The translations under genes were made by a program, and so were the position numbers. 64,000 bases of DNA from Sphingomonas lacusdianchii (lineage in GTDB: Bacteria > Pseudomonadota > Alphaproteobacteria > Sphingomonadales > Sphingomonadaceae): assembly GCF_022664395.1 (NCBI RefSeq), contig NZ_JAKRET010000004.1, forward strand, positions 1 through 64,000, in the 5' to 3' direction. The notes under the pieces are model-generated. The model had not been told where the DNA came from and ran no database searches. It was given only the letters and a program-made list of their open reading frames with translations. Below, in pieces: positions 33,508 to 42,545 of this stretch (positions within the stretch are counted from its first letter, which is position 1; each line of letters starts with the position of its first letter).

Positions 33508-34360
33508 CCGGATGCTGCGGATCGGCCCGGTCGGGTTCCGCATCGGCAGCGACTGGCGTGCGCCGATCGGGGCGCTGGGCGATCTGTATCGTGACTATCC
33601 GCTGCCGGAGGACGGGATCGTCGATTTCAACGTCCGCCTGTTCGCGGCGCGGCCGTGGCGGCGTTTCGTCCGGCCGGCGGTGACGATCGGCGGCGACTAT
33701 ATGCTGCCCGATGCGCTGCCCCTGCCGTTGGCACAGGGGCTGCTGGCGGCGGAAATGGGGATGAATTTGCAGATGGCGCTGGCGCAGCGGCGGTATCTGT
33801 TGCTCCACGCCTCCGTCGTCGAGCGCGATGGACGGGGATTGTTGCTGAGCGGGGTGTCGGGGGCGGGCAAGTCGACGCTGGCGGCATTGTTGATGACGCG
33901 CGGCTGGCGGCTGATGGGCGATGAATTCGCGCTGGTCGATCCGGCGACCGGGCTGGTCCATGCGTTTCCGCGGCTCATCAGCCTGAAGAACCAAAGCGTT
34001 GCGGTGCTGCAATGCGCCGCAGGGCAAGCGCGGTTCGGGCCGTTGCTGGCGGGAACGCCGAAGGGGGATATCCGGCATCTGGTCCCCGATGCGACCGCGA
34101 TCGCGGCGATGGATCGACCGGCGGTGCCGGCGTTGCTGCTGTTCCCGACCTTCGGACCGGCGGAGGCGGTGCGGGCGGTCGGCGCGGCGGAGACGTTCGT
34201 GCGGCTGACCCAGGCATCGACCAATTATGTCGCGCTGGGCGAGCGCGGCTTCGCGACGCTCCGGCGGCTGGTGCAGGACGTGCCGGTGCGGGCGATCGAC
34301 TATGCCGATACCGATAGCGGCATCGCGCTGGTCGAGCGGCTGTGGCGTGAACTCGCATGA
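33497..34360 (+). CDS. HprK-related kinase A
   Basis: 287 residues, related to HPr kinase/phosphorylase. The P-loop is GVSGAGKST at 119-127, preceded by LLLHASVVERDGRGLLLSG and followed by the acidic WRLMGDEFALVDP near 137-149, which matches the catalytic region of HprK. It is not the regulatory HPr kinase of PTS systems: it sits in a small peptide cluster with a PqqD-like protein and a nucleotidyltransferase. The target of phosphorylation is unknown. Confidence 0.85.
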   Translation: MRFSRMLRIGPVGFRIGSDWRAPIGALGDLYRDYPLPEDGIVDFNVRLFAARPWRRFVRPAVTIGGDYMLPDALPLPLAQGLLAAEMGMNLQMALAQRRYLLLHASVVERDGRGLLLSGVSGAGKSTLAALLMTRGWRLMGDEFALVDPATGLVHAFPRLISLKNQSVAVLQCAAGQARFGPLLAGTPKGDIRHLVPDATAIAAMDRPAVPALLLFPTFGPAEAVRAVGAAETFVRLTQASTNYVALGERGFATLRRLVQDVPVRAIDYADTDSGIALVERLWRELA

Positions 34361-35355
34361 GCGGGGCGTTGGTCGCAGCGGTGCTGACCGATCCGGCGCG
34401 GGCGACGGTGCTGACGTCGGACGCATGGAATGCGTTGATCGCTGCGGCGCGGGCAGAACAATTGATCGGATCGATGGCGGTGCGGTTGGACGGGTTGCCG
34501 ATTCCGCCGGCGGCTGCGCGGATCATGGCCGATGCGCGGGTGTCGGCCGAACAGGGGCGGGTGGCGGCGCTGTGGGAGGCGGAGATGGCGCGCCGCGCGC
34601 TCGCACCGCTCGGCGTGCCGGTGGTGCTGTTGAAGGGAACGGCGTTCGTCGCCGCCGGGCTGGATGCGGGGCGGGGGCGGTCGATCGGCGACCTCGACAT
34701 TCTCGTGCCGCGCGAAAGCCTCGATGCGGTCGAGGCGGTGCTGCTGGCGGCGGGGTGGGAATGGGTGAAGCCCGATCCCTATGACGACGCCTATTATCGC
34801 CGTTGGATGCACGAACTGCCGCCGCTGATCCACCGTGAACGCGATCGGATGATCGACGTCCACCACACGATCCTGCCCCCGACCGCGCGGCCGACCCCCG
34901 ATGCGGCGGCGCTGATCGCCGATGCGGTGCCGCTCGGCAACGGGCTGTCGGTCTTGTCGAGTGAGGACATGGTGATCCATGCTGCCGCGCATCTGTTCGC
35001 CGATGGCGATTTGCAGGGGGGCTTACGCAACCTGTGGGATATCGACCGGCTGGTGCGCGAGTTCGACGATGCCGGTCTTGTCGAGCGGCTGATGGCGCGC
35101 GCCGGGCGGCATGATCTGGTCCCGGCGACGGCGCGGGCGCTGCGGCTGGCGAAGCGGGTCTTTGGGACGCCGGTCGACGGGTTCGCGCCGGTCGCGTCGG
35201 ATGCGCTGTTCGCGCGGCGGCTGCTGGCGCGCGACGGTTGGGGGCGGTTGCGGCACAAGGGGACCGAGTTCGGCTTCTATGTCCGCTCGCACTTGCTGCG
35301 GATGCCGCCGGCGATGCTGGCGCGGCATTTGTGGACGAAGTTTCGGAAGACGTAG
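34357..35355 (+). CDS. Nucleotidyltransferase family protein of the HPr-rel-A cluster
   Basis: 332 residues of the uncharacterised nucleotidyltransferase family (PF14907 type). VVLLKGTAFVAAGLDAG near 89-105 is followed by the catalytic motif RSIGDLDILVPRESL near 109-123 (G..D.D). A later WMHELPPLIHRERDRMIDVHHTI supplies further acidic and histidine residues. It is coupled to the kinase gene by a four-base overlap. It would transfer a nucleotide to the peptide or kinase partner; this is inferred from the neighbours. Confidence 0.82.
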   Translation: MSGALVAAVLTDPARATVLTSDAWNALIAAARAEQLIGSMAVRLDGLPIPPAAARIMADARVSAEQGRVAALWEAEMARRALAPLGVPVVLLKGTAFVAAGLDAGRGRSIGDLDILVPRESLDAVEAVLLAAGWEWVKPDPYDDAYYRRWMHELPPLIHRERDRMIDVHHTILPPTARPTPDAAALIADAVPLGNGLSVLSSEDMVIHAAAHLFADGDLQGGLRNLWDIDRLVREFDDAGLVERLMARAGRHDLVPATARALRLAKRVFGTPVDGFAPVASDALFARRLLARDGWGRLRHKGTEFGFYVRSHLLRMPPAMLARHLWTKFRKT

Positions 35356-35576
35356 GTTGGTTCACGCGAAGGCGTTGGAAAGAAGAAGGTTTTATTTTCG
35401 CGCAAAGGCGCAAAGGACGCTGAGAGGTAGCGTTCGCTGCGAAAGCAGCTCTTCGTCATCAGGGGCCGGGAAAGAAAAGGCTGCGCCAGACAGGCTGAAC
35501 TGGCCCGCTCCACAACCCCTCAGCGTCCTTTGCGCCTTTGCGCGCAAATTATTCTTCGCGCCTCGCGTGAACGAAA
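35356..35576. repeat. Long imperfect palindrome, TTCACGCGAAGGCG family
   Basis: Outer arms GGTTCACGCGAAGGCG (about 35360) and GCCTCGCGTGAAC (about 35561-35573); inner arms GCAAAGGCGCAAAGGACGCT (about 35402-35421) and AGCGTCCTTTGCGCCTTTGC (about 35522-35541), which are exact complements. No gene fits this gap. It separates the convergent HPr-rel-A cluster and wecC. Confidence 0.8.
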
Positions 35577-35577
35577 T

Positions 35578-36831
35578 TCAACGCCACATCCCGCGTGTAT
35601 CATAAATCTGCTTGCCTGCCCGGGCCTCGGCCGGCACCCGCTTGAAAACGCTATGATCGACCAGCACGACCTGGATCGCGTTCGCCAGCCCGTCCTCCAG
35701 CGACACCAGCCGCCCGCCCGCGAGCGCCTTTGGCAGGCTGTCGACGAACGGTTCGACCAGGTCGATCCGGTCGCCGTATCGCGCGATCAGCGCGGCGGCG
35801 ACCTTGACCGCCGGGCTTTCGCGCAGGTCGTCGATATCGGCCTTGAACGCCAATCCCAGCAGCGCCGCGCGCGCGTCCGGCGCGGCATCGAGCATTGCCG
35901 AAGCGCGCGCGACGACATGGTCAACCTTGCCGTCATTCACCTCGCGCGCGGTGCGGATCAGCGGTGTCTGTTCGGGCGCGGCATCGACGATGAACCACGG
36001 GTCGACCGCAATACAGTGCCCGCCGACGCCGGGGCCGGGCTTCAGGATGTTGACGCGCGGATGGCGGTTGGCCAGCTCGATCACGTCCCAGACGTTCAGG
36101 TCCATCCGGTCGCACACGATCGACAGTTCGTTGGCAAAGGCGATGGCGACGTCGCGGCTGGTATTTTCGACCAGCTTGACCATTTCCGCCGTGCGCGCGG
36201 TGGTGACGGTGCAGGCCCCCTCCACGAAACGGCGATAGAAATCGCACGCCGCCTCCGCACATGCCGGCGTGATGCCGCCGATCGAGCGCTCGTTCGACAC
36301 GAGTTCGAGGATGATCCGCCCCGGCAGCACCCGCTCGGGGCAATAGGCGACGGCGATATCGGGCGTATCCGACAGGCCGGGCAGCGACAGGTCGGGGCGC
36401 AGTTCGGCGAGCAGGTCGCGGATCTGTTCGGTGGTGCCGACCGGCGACGTTGATTCGAGGATCACGGTATTGCCCGGCGCCAGCACCGGCGCGATCCCAC
36501 GCGTGGCGTCGAGCACATAGGACAGGTCGGGCGCATGACCGGGACCGAAGGGCGTCGGCACGGCGATCACGAACACGTCGGCCGGGGCGGGCGTCGTGGC
36601 GGTGGTCAGCCGCCCGAGCAGCACGACGTCGCGCACCAGCGTGTCGAGATCGGCCTCCTCAATATGGATGTCGCCGCGCGCGACGGTGTCGACCACGCGC
36701 TGGCTGACGTCGATGCCGATGACGCGCGCACCCGACCGGGCGACGACGGCGGCGGTCGGCAGGCCGATATAGCCAAGGCCCACGACGCACACGTCATAGC
36801 TGGTGGCGGCGGTGATCCGCTGTTCAAGCAT
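35578..36831 (-). CDS. wecC: UDP-N-acetyl-D-mannosamine dehydrogenase
   Basis: 417 residues of the UDP-sugar 6-dehydrogenase family. The NAD-binding loop is VVGLGYIGLPTA near 16-27, the middle holds ILESTSPVGTTEQIRDLL near 121-138 and the catalytic region GPGVGGHCIAVDPWF near 271-285 with the active cysteine in GGHC. It oxidises UDP-ManNAc to UDP-ManNAcA, the product of WecB. This supplies an acidic amino sugar for a surface polysaccharide. The start at 36831 fits the family N-terminus; eight bases overlap with wecB. Confidence 0.9.
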   Translation of the reverse strand: MLEQRITAATSYDVCVVGLGYIGLPTAAVVARSGARVIGIDVSQRVVDTVARGDIHIEEADLDTLVRDVVLLGRLTTATTPAPADVFVIAVPTPFGPGHAPDLSYVLDATRGIAPVLAPGNTVILESTSPVGTTEQIRDLLAELRPDLSLPGLSDTPDIAVAYCPERVLPGRIILELVSNERSIGGITPACAEAACDFYRRFVEGACTVTTARTAEMVKLVENTSRDVAIAFANELSIVCDRMDLNVWDVIELANRHPRVNILKPGPGVGGHCIAVDPWFIVDAAPEQTPLIRTAREVNDGKVDHVVARASAMLDAAPDARAALLGLAFKADIDDLRESPAVKVAAALIARYGDRIDLVEPFVDSLPKALAGGRLVSLEDGLANAIQVVLVDHSVFKRVPAEARAGKQIYDTRGMWR

Positions 36832-37948
36832 ATAGTGTCTCCACGATGCGTGCGGACGCATGGCCGTCTCCGAAGGGATTATGCGCCCGCGCCATGGCGG
36901 CATGGGCTTGCGCATCGTCGAGCAGCCGCGTCACCTCGGCAACGATGCGCTCCTCGTCCGATCCGATCAGTCGGGCGGTGCCGGCGGCGACCCCTTCGGG
37001 ACGTTCGGTCGTCTCGCGCAGGACCAGCACCGGCTTGCCGAGGCCCGGCGCTTCCTCCTGCACCCCGCCCGAATCGGTGAGCACGAGGTAGCACAGGTCG
37101 AGCAGGCGGACGAAATGTGGATAGTCCAGCGGATCGATCAGCGCGACGCGCGGGTGGTCGCCGAGCATCGCCGCCATCACCCCGCGCACCTGCGGATTGG
37201 GGTGGACCGGAAAGACCACGCCGACATCGTCGCGCCCGGCGATGCGGGCGATGGCGCGGGCGATGCTTGCCACGCCGTCACCGAAATTCTCGCGGCGATG
37301 GGTGGTGACCAGCAGGATGCGCTTGCCCGCGAACCGTTCGGCAATGGCGTCCAGCCCGGCGCCATGCCGCGGATCGGCGGCGATCCGTTCGCGCGCGAGG
37401 TGCAGCGCGTCGATCACGGTATTGCCGGTGACCTGCACCCGCGACGGCGGCACATTTTCCGCCAGCAGCGCGTCGGCGGCGGTTCGGGTCGGGGCGAAAT
37501 GCAGGTCGGCGATGCTGCCGACGATCTTGCGATTCACCTCTTCGGGCCAGGGATGATAGATATCGTGGCTGCGCAGGCCCGCCTCGACATGCGCGACCGG
37601 TATCTTGCGATAGTAAGCGGCAAGCGCGGCGACCATCGCGGTCGCGGTATCGCCCTGCACGATCACCCGGTCGGGCGTCTCGGCGTCGAACACCGGTCCC
37701 AGCGCGTCGAGCAGTCGTGCGGTCAGGCCGTCCAAGGACTGGCCGGCGGTCATGATGTTCAGGTCGATATCGGGCACGATGCCGGCAAAGGCGAGCACCT
37801 GGTCGAGCATCTCGCGATGCTGCGCGGTGACCACGACGCGACAGTCGAAGCCGGGATGCGCGCGCAGCGCATGGATCAGCGGGAACAGCTTGATCGCTTC
37901 GGGGCGCGTGCCGAACACGACCAACACCCGTTGCACCCGCTTGCTCAT
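36824..37948 (-). CDS. wecB: UDP-N-acetylglucosamine 2-epimerase (non-hydrolysing)
   Basis: 374 residues. The family start VLVVFGTRPEAIKLFPLIHA near 9-28 is followed by VVVTAQHREMLDQVL near 37-51, VIVQGDTATAMVAALAAYY near 94-112, HVEAGLRS near 119-126 and LTDSGGVQEEAPGLGKPVLV near 287-306 with the catalytic glutamates. It interconverts UDP-GlcNAc and UDP-ManNAc. No glycosyltransferase genes are beside the pair, so the polymer using the sugar is encoded elsewhere. Confidence 0.93.
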   Translation of the reverse strand: MSKRVQRVLVVFGTRPEAIKLFPLIHALRAHPGFDCRVVVTAQHREMLDQVLAFAGIVPDIDLNIMTAGQSLDGLTARLLDALGPVFDAETPDRVIVQGDTATAMVAALAAYYRKIPVAHVEAGLRSHDIYHPWPEEVNRKIVGSIADLHFAPTRTAADALLAENVPPSRVQVTGNTVIDALHLARERIAADPRHGAGLDAIAERFAGKRILLVTTHRRENFGDGVASIARAIARIAGRDDVGVVFPVHPNPQVRGVMAAMLGDHPRVALIDPLDYPHFVRLLDLCYLVLTDSGGVQEEAPGLGKPVLVLRETTERPEGVAAGTARLIGSDEERIVAEVTRLLDDAQAHAAMARAHNPFGDGHASARIVETLYA

Positions 37949-38047
37949 CGACGATCCCCGCGACCGGGATTGGCCGCCCACGCGGTCCGCTCTAGCCGCG
38001 GGAGTTTAATATTTGGTGCGGCCAAGACCTGCTCCGCGGATGCCGGA

Positions 38048-40639
38048 TCAGTTCAGCGATTTACCTACCTGTTCCAGCATATCCTTCGACAGGCCCGGCA
38101 CCGACAGGATCCGCTCCAGCTCCGCGCGCATCAGGCCCCCGCGCGCGTGGTCGAACCGCCGCCAGCGGCCGAGCGGCGGCAGCATCTTCGCGGCGGTCTG
38201 TGGATTGATCCGGTCGAGCGCGATCAACTGGTCGGCAAGGAACCGGTAGCCGGCGCCATCGGCACGATGAAACGCCTTCTGGTTCATGCTGAACGCCCCG
38301 ATCAGCGCGCGGGCGCGATTGGGGTTGGTCAGCGTGAAGTCGCGGTGGCCGGCGAGCTCGGCGACCTGTTCGAACGCATCGGCGCGCGTCGACAGCGCCT
38401 GGGTCGTGAACCATTTGTCGAGCACCAGCGCATTGTCGCGATACCGGTTGTAGAAGATGTCGAGCGCGGCGATGCGGCTGTCCGAATCCGAATTGACCAG
38501 CGTCATCAATGCGCCCTGCCGGTCGGTCATGTTGTCGGCCTGCCGGAACTGGGCAAAGGCGATATCGTCGGCATCGGTCGCACCCGATGCCGCGATATAG
38601 CCCAGCGCCACGGTGCGCAGCCGCCGCTTGCCCTTGGCATCGGGGCTATATTCGAACGCGTCGGCCTCGGTGCCGGCATAGGCGGCGCGCCATTCGACCA
38701 GCAACGCCCGGCCGATATCGGCGCGCAGCGCCTCGCGCGCGGTGAAGATCGCATCCGGATCGACCACGCCCATCTGGTCGCCGATGAAGCTGTCGGAAGG
38801 GAGCAATACTGCTTCGGCGATGAATGCACGGTCGAGCCGGTCGTCGGCCAGCGTGTTGCCGACCGCCTCGATTACCGCCGCATGGTCGCCATGCCCGCTG
38901 GCGACCGAAGCGACGAGCGTGTCGAGCATCAGCTGCTGCATCGCTTCGTACCGGGCGAAGGGATCGTCGTCCTGCGCGCTCAAGAAGGCGAGGTCGGCGG
39001 ATCCGCGATCGGTCTCGACGATCACCGGTGCCGAAAAGCCGCGATTGATCGACAGGACCGGGCGTTCGGTGACGGTTTCGAAGGTGATCGATCCCTGTTC
39101 CTCGTCGAGCAGGAACAATTGTTCCTCGCTGAGCGGCCGGCTGGTCTCCGCGCCGAACAGGCGGACCTTGAGCGGCAGGACCATCGGCAGCTTGGTCGCC
39201 TGTCCCGGGGTCGGCGGTATGCTCTGCGTTAGCGACAGCGTCGCGCGACCGCCGCCGGCTTCGTGCGCCAGCGTCGCGGTGACGCGCGGGGTGCCGGCCT
39301 GTTCGTACCAGCGGCGGAAGCGTGACAGGTCGACGCCCGAGGCATCCTCCATCGCCACCACGAAATCTTCGCAGGTCGCCGCCGTCCCGTCATGGCGGCT
39401 GAAATACAGGTCGGTACCGGCCCGGAACGCGGTCTCGCCAAGGATCGTCGCGATCATGCGCACGACCTCCGCCCCCTTGTTATAGATGGTGGCGGTGTAG
39501 AAGTTGCTGATCTCCTGATAGGAATCGGGGCGGATCGGGTGGGCGAGCGGGCCGGCATCCTCGGGGAATTGCGATGCGCGCAGGCTGCGGACATCCTCGA
39601 TCCGCTTGACCGCCGCCGACCCTTGGTCCGCCGAGAATTGCTGGTCGCGCAGGACGGTGAAGCCTTCCTTCAGCGATAGCTGGAACCAGTCGCGGCAGGT
39701 GACGCGGTTGCCCGACCAGTTGTGGAAATATTCGTGGGCGACGACGGCGGCGATGCCGTCATAGTCGTAATCGGTCGCGGTGTCGGGGTCGGCGAGGATG
39801 TAGCGGCTGTTGAAGATGTTCAGCCCCTTGTTTTCCATCGCCCCGAAATTGAAATCGTCGACCGCGACGATGTTGAACACGTCGAGATCATATTCGCGGC
39901 CATAGACGCGCTCGTCCCACGCCATCGACGTTTTCAGGGCGCGCATCGCATGGTCGGTCTTGGCCAGATCGGGTTCGCGGACCCAGATGCCGAGTTCGAC
40001 CTCGCGCCCCGAGGCGGTGACGAACTGCGCGCGATTGGCGACGAGGTCGCCCGCGACCAGCGCGAACAGATAGCAGGGCTTGGGGAAGGGGTCGTGCCAT
40101 TCGGCCCAGTGGCGCCCGTCATCCAGATCGCCCGACGCCACCGGATCGCCATTGGCGAGTAGCACCGGAAAACGCGCCTTGTCCGCCGTCATCTTCACCC
40201 GGTAGCGGCTGAGGATATCGGGTCGGTCGGGGAAGAAAGTGATCCGGCGGAACCCTTCGGCCTCGCACTGGGTGCAGAGATTGCCGCCCGATGCGTACAG
40301 GCCCATCAACTGGGTATTGGCCTGCGGCTCGATCTCGACCTCGGTCGTGATTTCGTGGGCGTCGCCGGGCAGGTCGAGGATCAGCGCGCCGTCCTCCAGC
40401 CGCCAGTCGTTGCGTGGGCTTCCGTCGACCGAGACCGACAGCGGGGTCAGTCCGTCGCCGTCGAGGCGCAGCGGCCCCTCGCCATGGCGTTCGACCGACA
40501 GCGTCGCACGCACCCGCGTACCGCGCGGGTCGAGGTCGAATTCCAGCGCGATATCGGGCACATGCCATGCGGGCGGGCGATAGTCGCTGCGACGGATTAT
40601 CGGTGGAACCGTCGGGGTACGCGTCGCATCGACCATCAT
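38048..40639 (-). CDS. pepN: Aminopeptidase N (M1 metallopeptidase)
   Basis: 863 residues, near the family's usual 870. The substrate-anchoring GAMEN motif is in FNFGAMENKGLNIF near 250-263, and the zinc site is HEYFHNWSGNRV (HExxH near 289-293, third ligand about 20 residues on). Start choice: two adjacent ATGs at 40639 and 40636, preceded by GGTGAGAAG; in-frame sequence upstream is antisense to the next gene. It is cytoplasmic (no signal peptide). It is divergent from the M28 peptidase pair, which makes a small peptide-degradation neighbourhood. Confidence 0.95.
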   Translation of the reverse strand: MMVDATRTPTVPPIIRRSDYRPPAWHVPDIALEFDLDPRGTRVRATLSVERHGEGPLRLDGDGLTPLSVSVDGSPRNDWRLEDGALILDLPGDAHEITTEVEIEPQANTQLMGLYASGGNLCTQCEAEGFRRITFFPDRPDILSRYRVKMTADKARFPVLLANGDPVASGDLDDGRHWAEWHDPFPKPCYLFALVAGDLVANRAQFVTASGREVELGIWVREPDLAKTDHAMRALKTSMAWDERVYGREYDLDVFNIVAVDDFNFGAMENKGLNIFNSRYILADPDTATDYDYDGIAAVVAHEYFHNWSGNRVTCRDWFQLSLKEGFTVLRDQQFSADQGSAAVKRIEDVRSLRASQFPEDAGPLAHPIRPDSYQEISNFYTATIYNKGAEVVRMIATILGETAFRAGTDLYFSRHDGTAATCEDFVVAMEDASGVDLSRFRRWYEQAGTPRVTATLAHEAGGGRATLSLTQSIPPTPGQATKLPMVLPLKVRLFGAETSRPLSEEQLFLLDEEQGSITFETVTERPVLSINRGFSAPVIVETDRGSADLAFLSAQDDDPFARYEAMQQLMLDTLVASVASGHGDHAAVIEAVGNTLADDRLDRAFIAEAVLLPSDSFIGDQMGVVDPDAIFTAREALRADIGRALLVEWRAAYAGTEADAFEYSPDAKGKRRLRTVALGYIAASGATDADDIAFAQFRQADNMTDRQGALMTLVNSDSDSRIAALDIFYNRYRDNALVLDKWFTTQALSTRADAFEQVAELAGHRDFTLTNPNRARALIGAFSMNQKAFHRADGAGYRFLADQLIALDRINPQTAAKMLPPLGRWRRFDHARGGLMRAELERILSVPGLSKDMLEQVGKSLN

Positions 40640-40733
40640 CTTCTCACCCGTTCCAATCGCGTTCGTGCCGTCGTTGCGTGGGGCCACGCCATTGGCTACG
40701 CCTGTATCTATGTTCGCTTGTCGAAGGATTCCA

Positions 40734-42404
40734 ATGTTCCGTCCAGCCTTGTTGCTCGGTCTTCTCATCAGCACCGCCGGAATCGCGCAGAACGCGCCGC
40801 AGACCCCGGCTCCCGCCCCCACCGCCGCCGAACTGACCGCCCGCAATGCGCAGGTGAATGCGGAACTGCCCGCGGCACAGGCGGCGATGAAGGCGCATGT
40901 CATGTTCCTTGCCAGCGACGCGATGCGCGGGCGCGATGCCGGATCGCCCGAATATGATATCGCCGCCAATTATATCGCATCGCAATTCTATGCGGCGGGG
41001 CTGCGCCCGGCGGGCGACGACGGCAGCTATCTGCAGAAGGTGCCGCTGATCCGCATGAACGCCGCCGACAAGGGGCAGGTGAGCCTGAACGGCCAGCCGC
41101 TGACCTTTGGCGAGGATTATCTGCCCGGCATCAATCCGCAGGCGCCGGAATCGATGACCGAGGGCAAGGTCGTCTATGTCGGATACGGCATCGTCCGCCC
41201 GGGCCGCGACGATTATGCCGGCGTCGATGTGCGCGGCAAGATCGTGGCGGTGGTGCGCGGGGCGCCGGAGGGTCTCGACAGCGAGGAAGCGGCGCATTTC
41301 GGCGGCATCGCGACCAAGGCGGCGATCGCCAAGGCCAAGGGCGCGGTCGCGGTGGTTGCGCTCCAGACGCCCGAAGCGGCACAGCGTTCGCCGCTGTCGC
41401 GCGGCGCGGCGAGCTATGACAGCCCGAGCGTCAGCTGGGCCGAAGCCGATGGCGCCGGCCATGTGATGGGCGGCGGCGTACCGACCATCGCCACCATCGG
41501 CACAGCGGGTGCGGAAAAGCTGTTCGCGGGATCGGGAACGAGCTGGGCCAAGGCGGCAGCGGCGCTGTCGGGCAAGGCCAAGTTCCGCGCCGTCGCGCTC
41601 AAGCCGACCATGACCGTGTCGATCAAGACCTCGACCAAGCCCCTGCCGAGCTACAACGTCGCGGGTATCCTGCCGGGCAGCGACCCGTCGGTCGCGCCGG
41701 AAACGGTGGTGCTGTCGGCGCATCTCGACCATGTCGGCGTCGGCACGCCCAATGCCAAGGGCGACACCATCTATAACGGCGCGATGGACAATGCGGTGGG
41801 CATCGCCTCGCTGATCGAGGAGGCCAAGCGCTTCAAGACTGCGGGCAAGGCGCCCAGGCGCTCGATCCTGTTCCTCGCGGTTACTGCCGAGGAAAAGGGG
41901 CTGGTCGGCTCCGACTATTTCGCGAACAACCCGACGATCGACAAGGCGCGGATCGTTGCCGACGTCAATCTCGACATGCCGATCATCACCTACAAATTCA
42001 CCGACGTCATCGCCTTCGGCGCGGTCCGGTCGAGCCTCGGCGATATCGTCAAGCGCGCGGCGGCGACGGCGGGGGTGAGCTTCTCGCCCGATCCGATGCC
42101 CGAAATGGCGCTGTTCGTGCGCTCCGACCACTATCGCTTCGTCCAGCAGGGCGTGCCCTCGGTCTTCCTGTGGCCGGGCACGTCGGGACCGGGCAAGGCG
42201 GCGGTCGATGCGTTCTTCGCCAACAACTATCACAAGCCGTCCGACGAAGTGGTGCAGGGTCCGCCGATCGACTGGGAATCGGGCGAACGCTTCATCAACG
42301 TCAATTATCAGATCGCCCGCGAAATCGCCGACGCGCCCGCACGGCCGGCGTGGAACAAGGGCGATTTCTTCGGGACGCTGTATAACGGCTACGGCGCGAA
42401 GTAG
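40734..42404 (+). CDS. Exported M28 family metallopeptidase (copy 1)
   Basis: 556 residues. Signal peptide MFRPALLLGLLISTAGIAQ. A PA-type insert occupies about 130-290. The two-zinc site is complete: SAHLDHVG near 329-336, NGAMDNAVG near 347-355, TAEEKGLVGSDYF near 385-397 (Glu-Glu), NLDMP near 414 and SDHYRF near 463. It should cleave N-terminal residues from peptides in the periplasm. A second M28 gene follows after 141 bases, and the two share the same block order, so they are tandem paralogues. The start follows GAAGGA. Confidence 0.92.
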   Translation: MFRPALLLGLLISTAGIAQNAPQTPAPAPTAAELTARNAQVNAELPAAQAAMKAHVMFLASDAMRGRDAGSPEYDIAANYIASQFYAAGLRPAGDDGSYLQKVPLIRMNAADKGQVSLNGQPLTFGEDYLPGINPQAPESMTEGKVVYVGYGIVRPGRDDYAGVDVRGKIVAVVRGAPEGLDSEEAAHFGGIATKAAIAKAKGAVAVVALQTPEAAQRSPLSRGAASYDSPSVSWAEADGAGHVMGGGVPTIATIGTAGAEKLFAGSGTSWAKAAAALSGKAKFRAVALKPTMTVSIKTSTKPLPSYNVAGILPGSDPSVAPETVVLSAHLDHVGVGTPNAKGDTIYNGAMDNAVGIASLIEEAKRFKTAGKAPRRSILFLAVTAEEKGLVGSDYFANNPTIDKARIVADVNLDMPIITYKFTDVIAFGAVRSSLGDIVKRAAATAGVSFSPDPMPEMALFVRSDHYRFVQQGVPSVFLWPGTSGPGKAAVDAFFANNYHKPSDEVVQGPPIDWESGERFINVNYQIAREIADAPARPAWNKGDFFGTLYNGYGAK

Positions 42405-42430
42405 CGGTAGGGGGGCGTCCCTTCCCCAAC

Positions 42431-42517
42431 GACGTCGCCCCAGCGCAGGCTGGGGCCTTCCGGTGGGGAAGGTCGCGCTTCGCCACCGGGAGATTCCAGC
42501 CTTCGCTGGAATGACGG
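42431..42517. repeat. REP-type hairpin between the two M28 genes
   Basis: CGTCGCCCCAGCGCAGGCTG on the left and AGATTCCAGCCTTCGCTGGAATGACG on the right form loosely matching nested hairpins of the same family as 20373-20437. Confidence 0.65.
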
Positions 42518-42545
42518 GTATCATTGCGTTTGAAAAAGGACTCTC

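Noticed and set aside
35356-35576. Small open frames over the long palindrome after the HPr-rel-A cluster
   Set aside because: Their residues follow the repeat and have no conserved pattern; the DNA symmetry explains the open frames.
38860-39232. Long plus-strand open frames antisense to pepN, wecB and other GC-rich genes
   Set aside because: They are frame shadows caused by high GC at third codon positions; the minus-strand proteins have complete family motifs.
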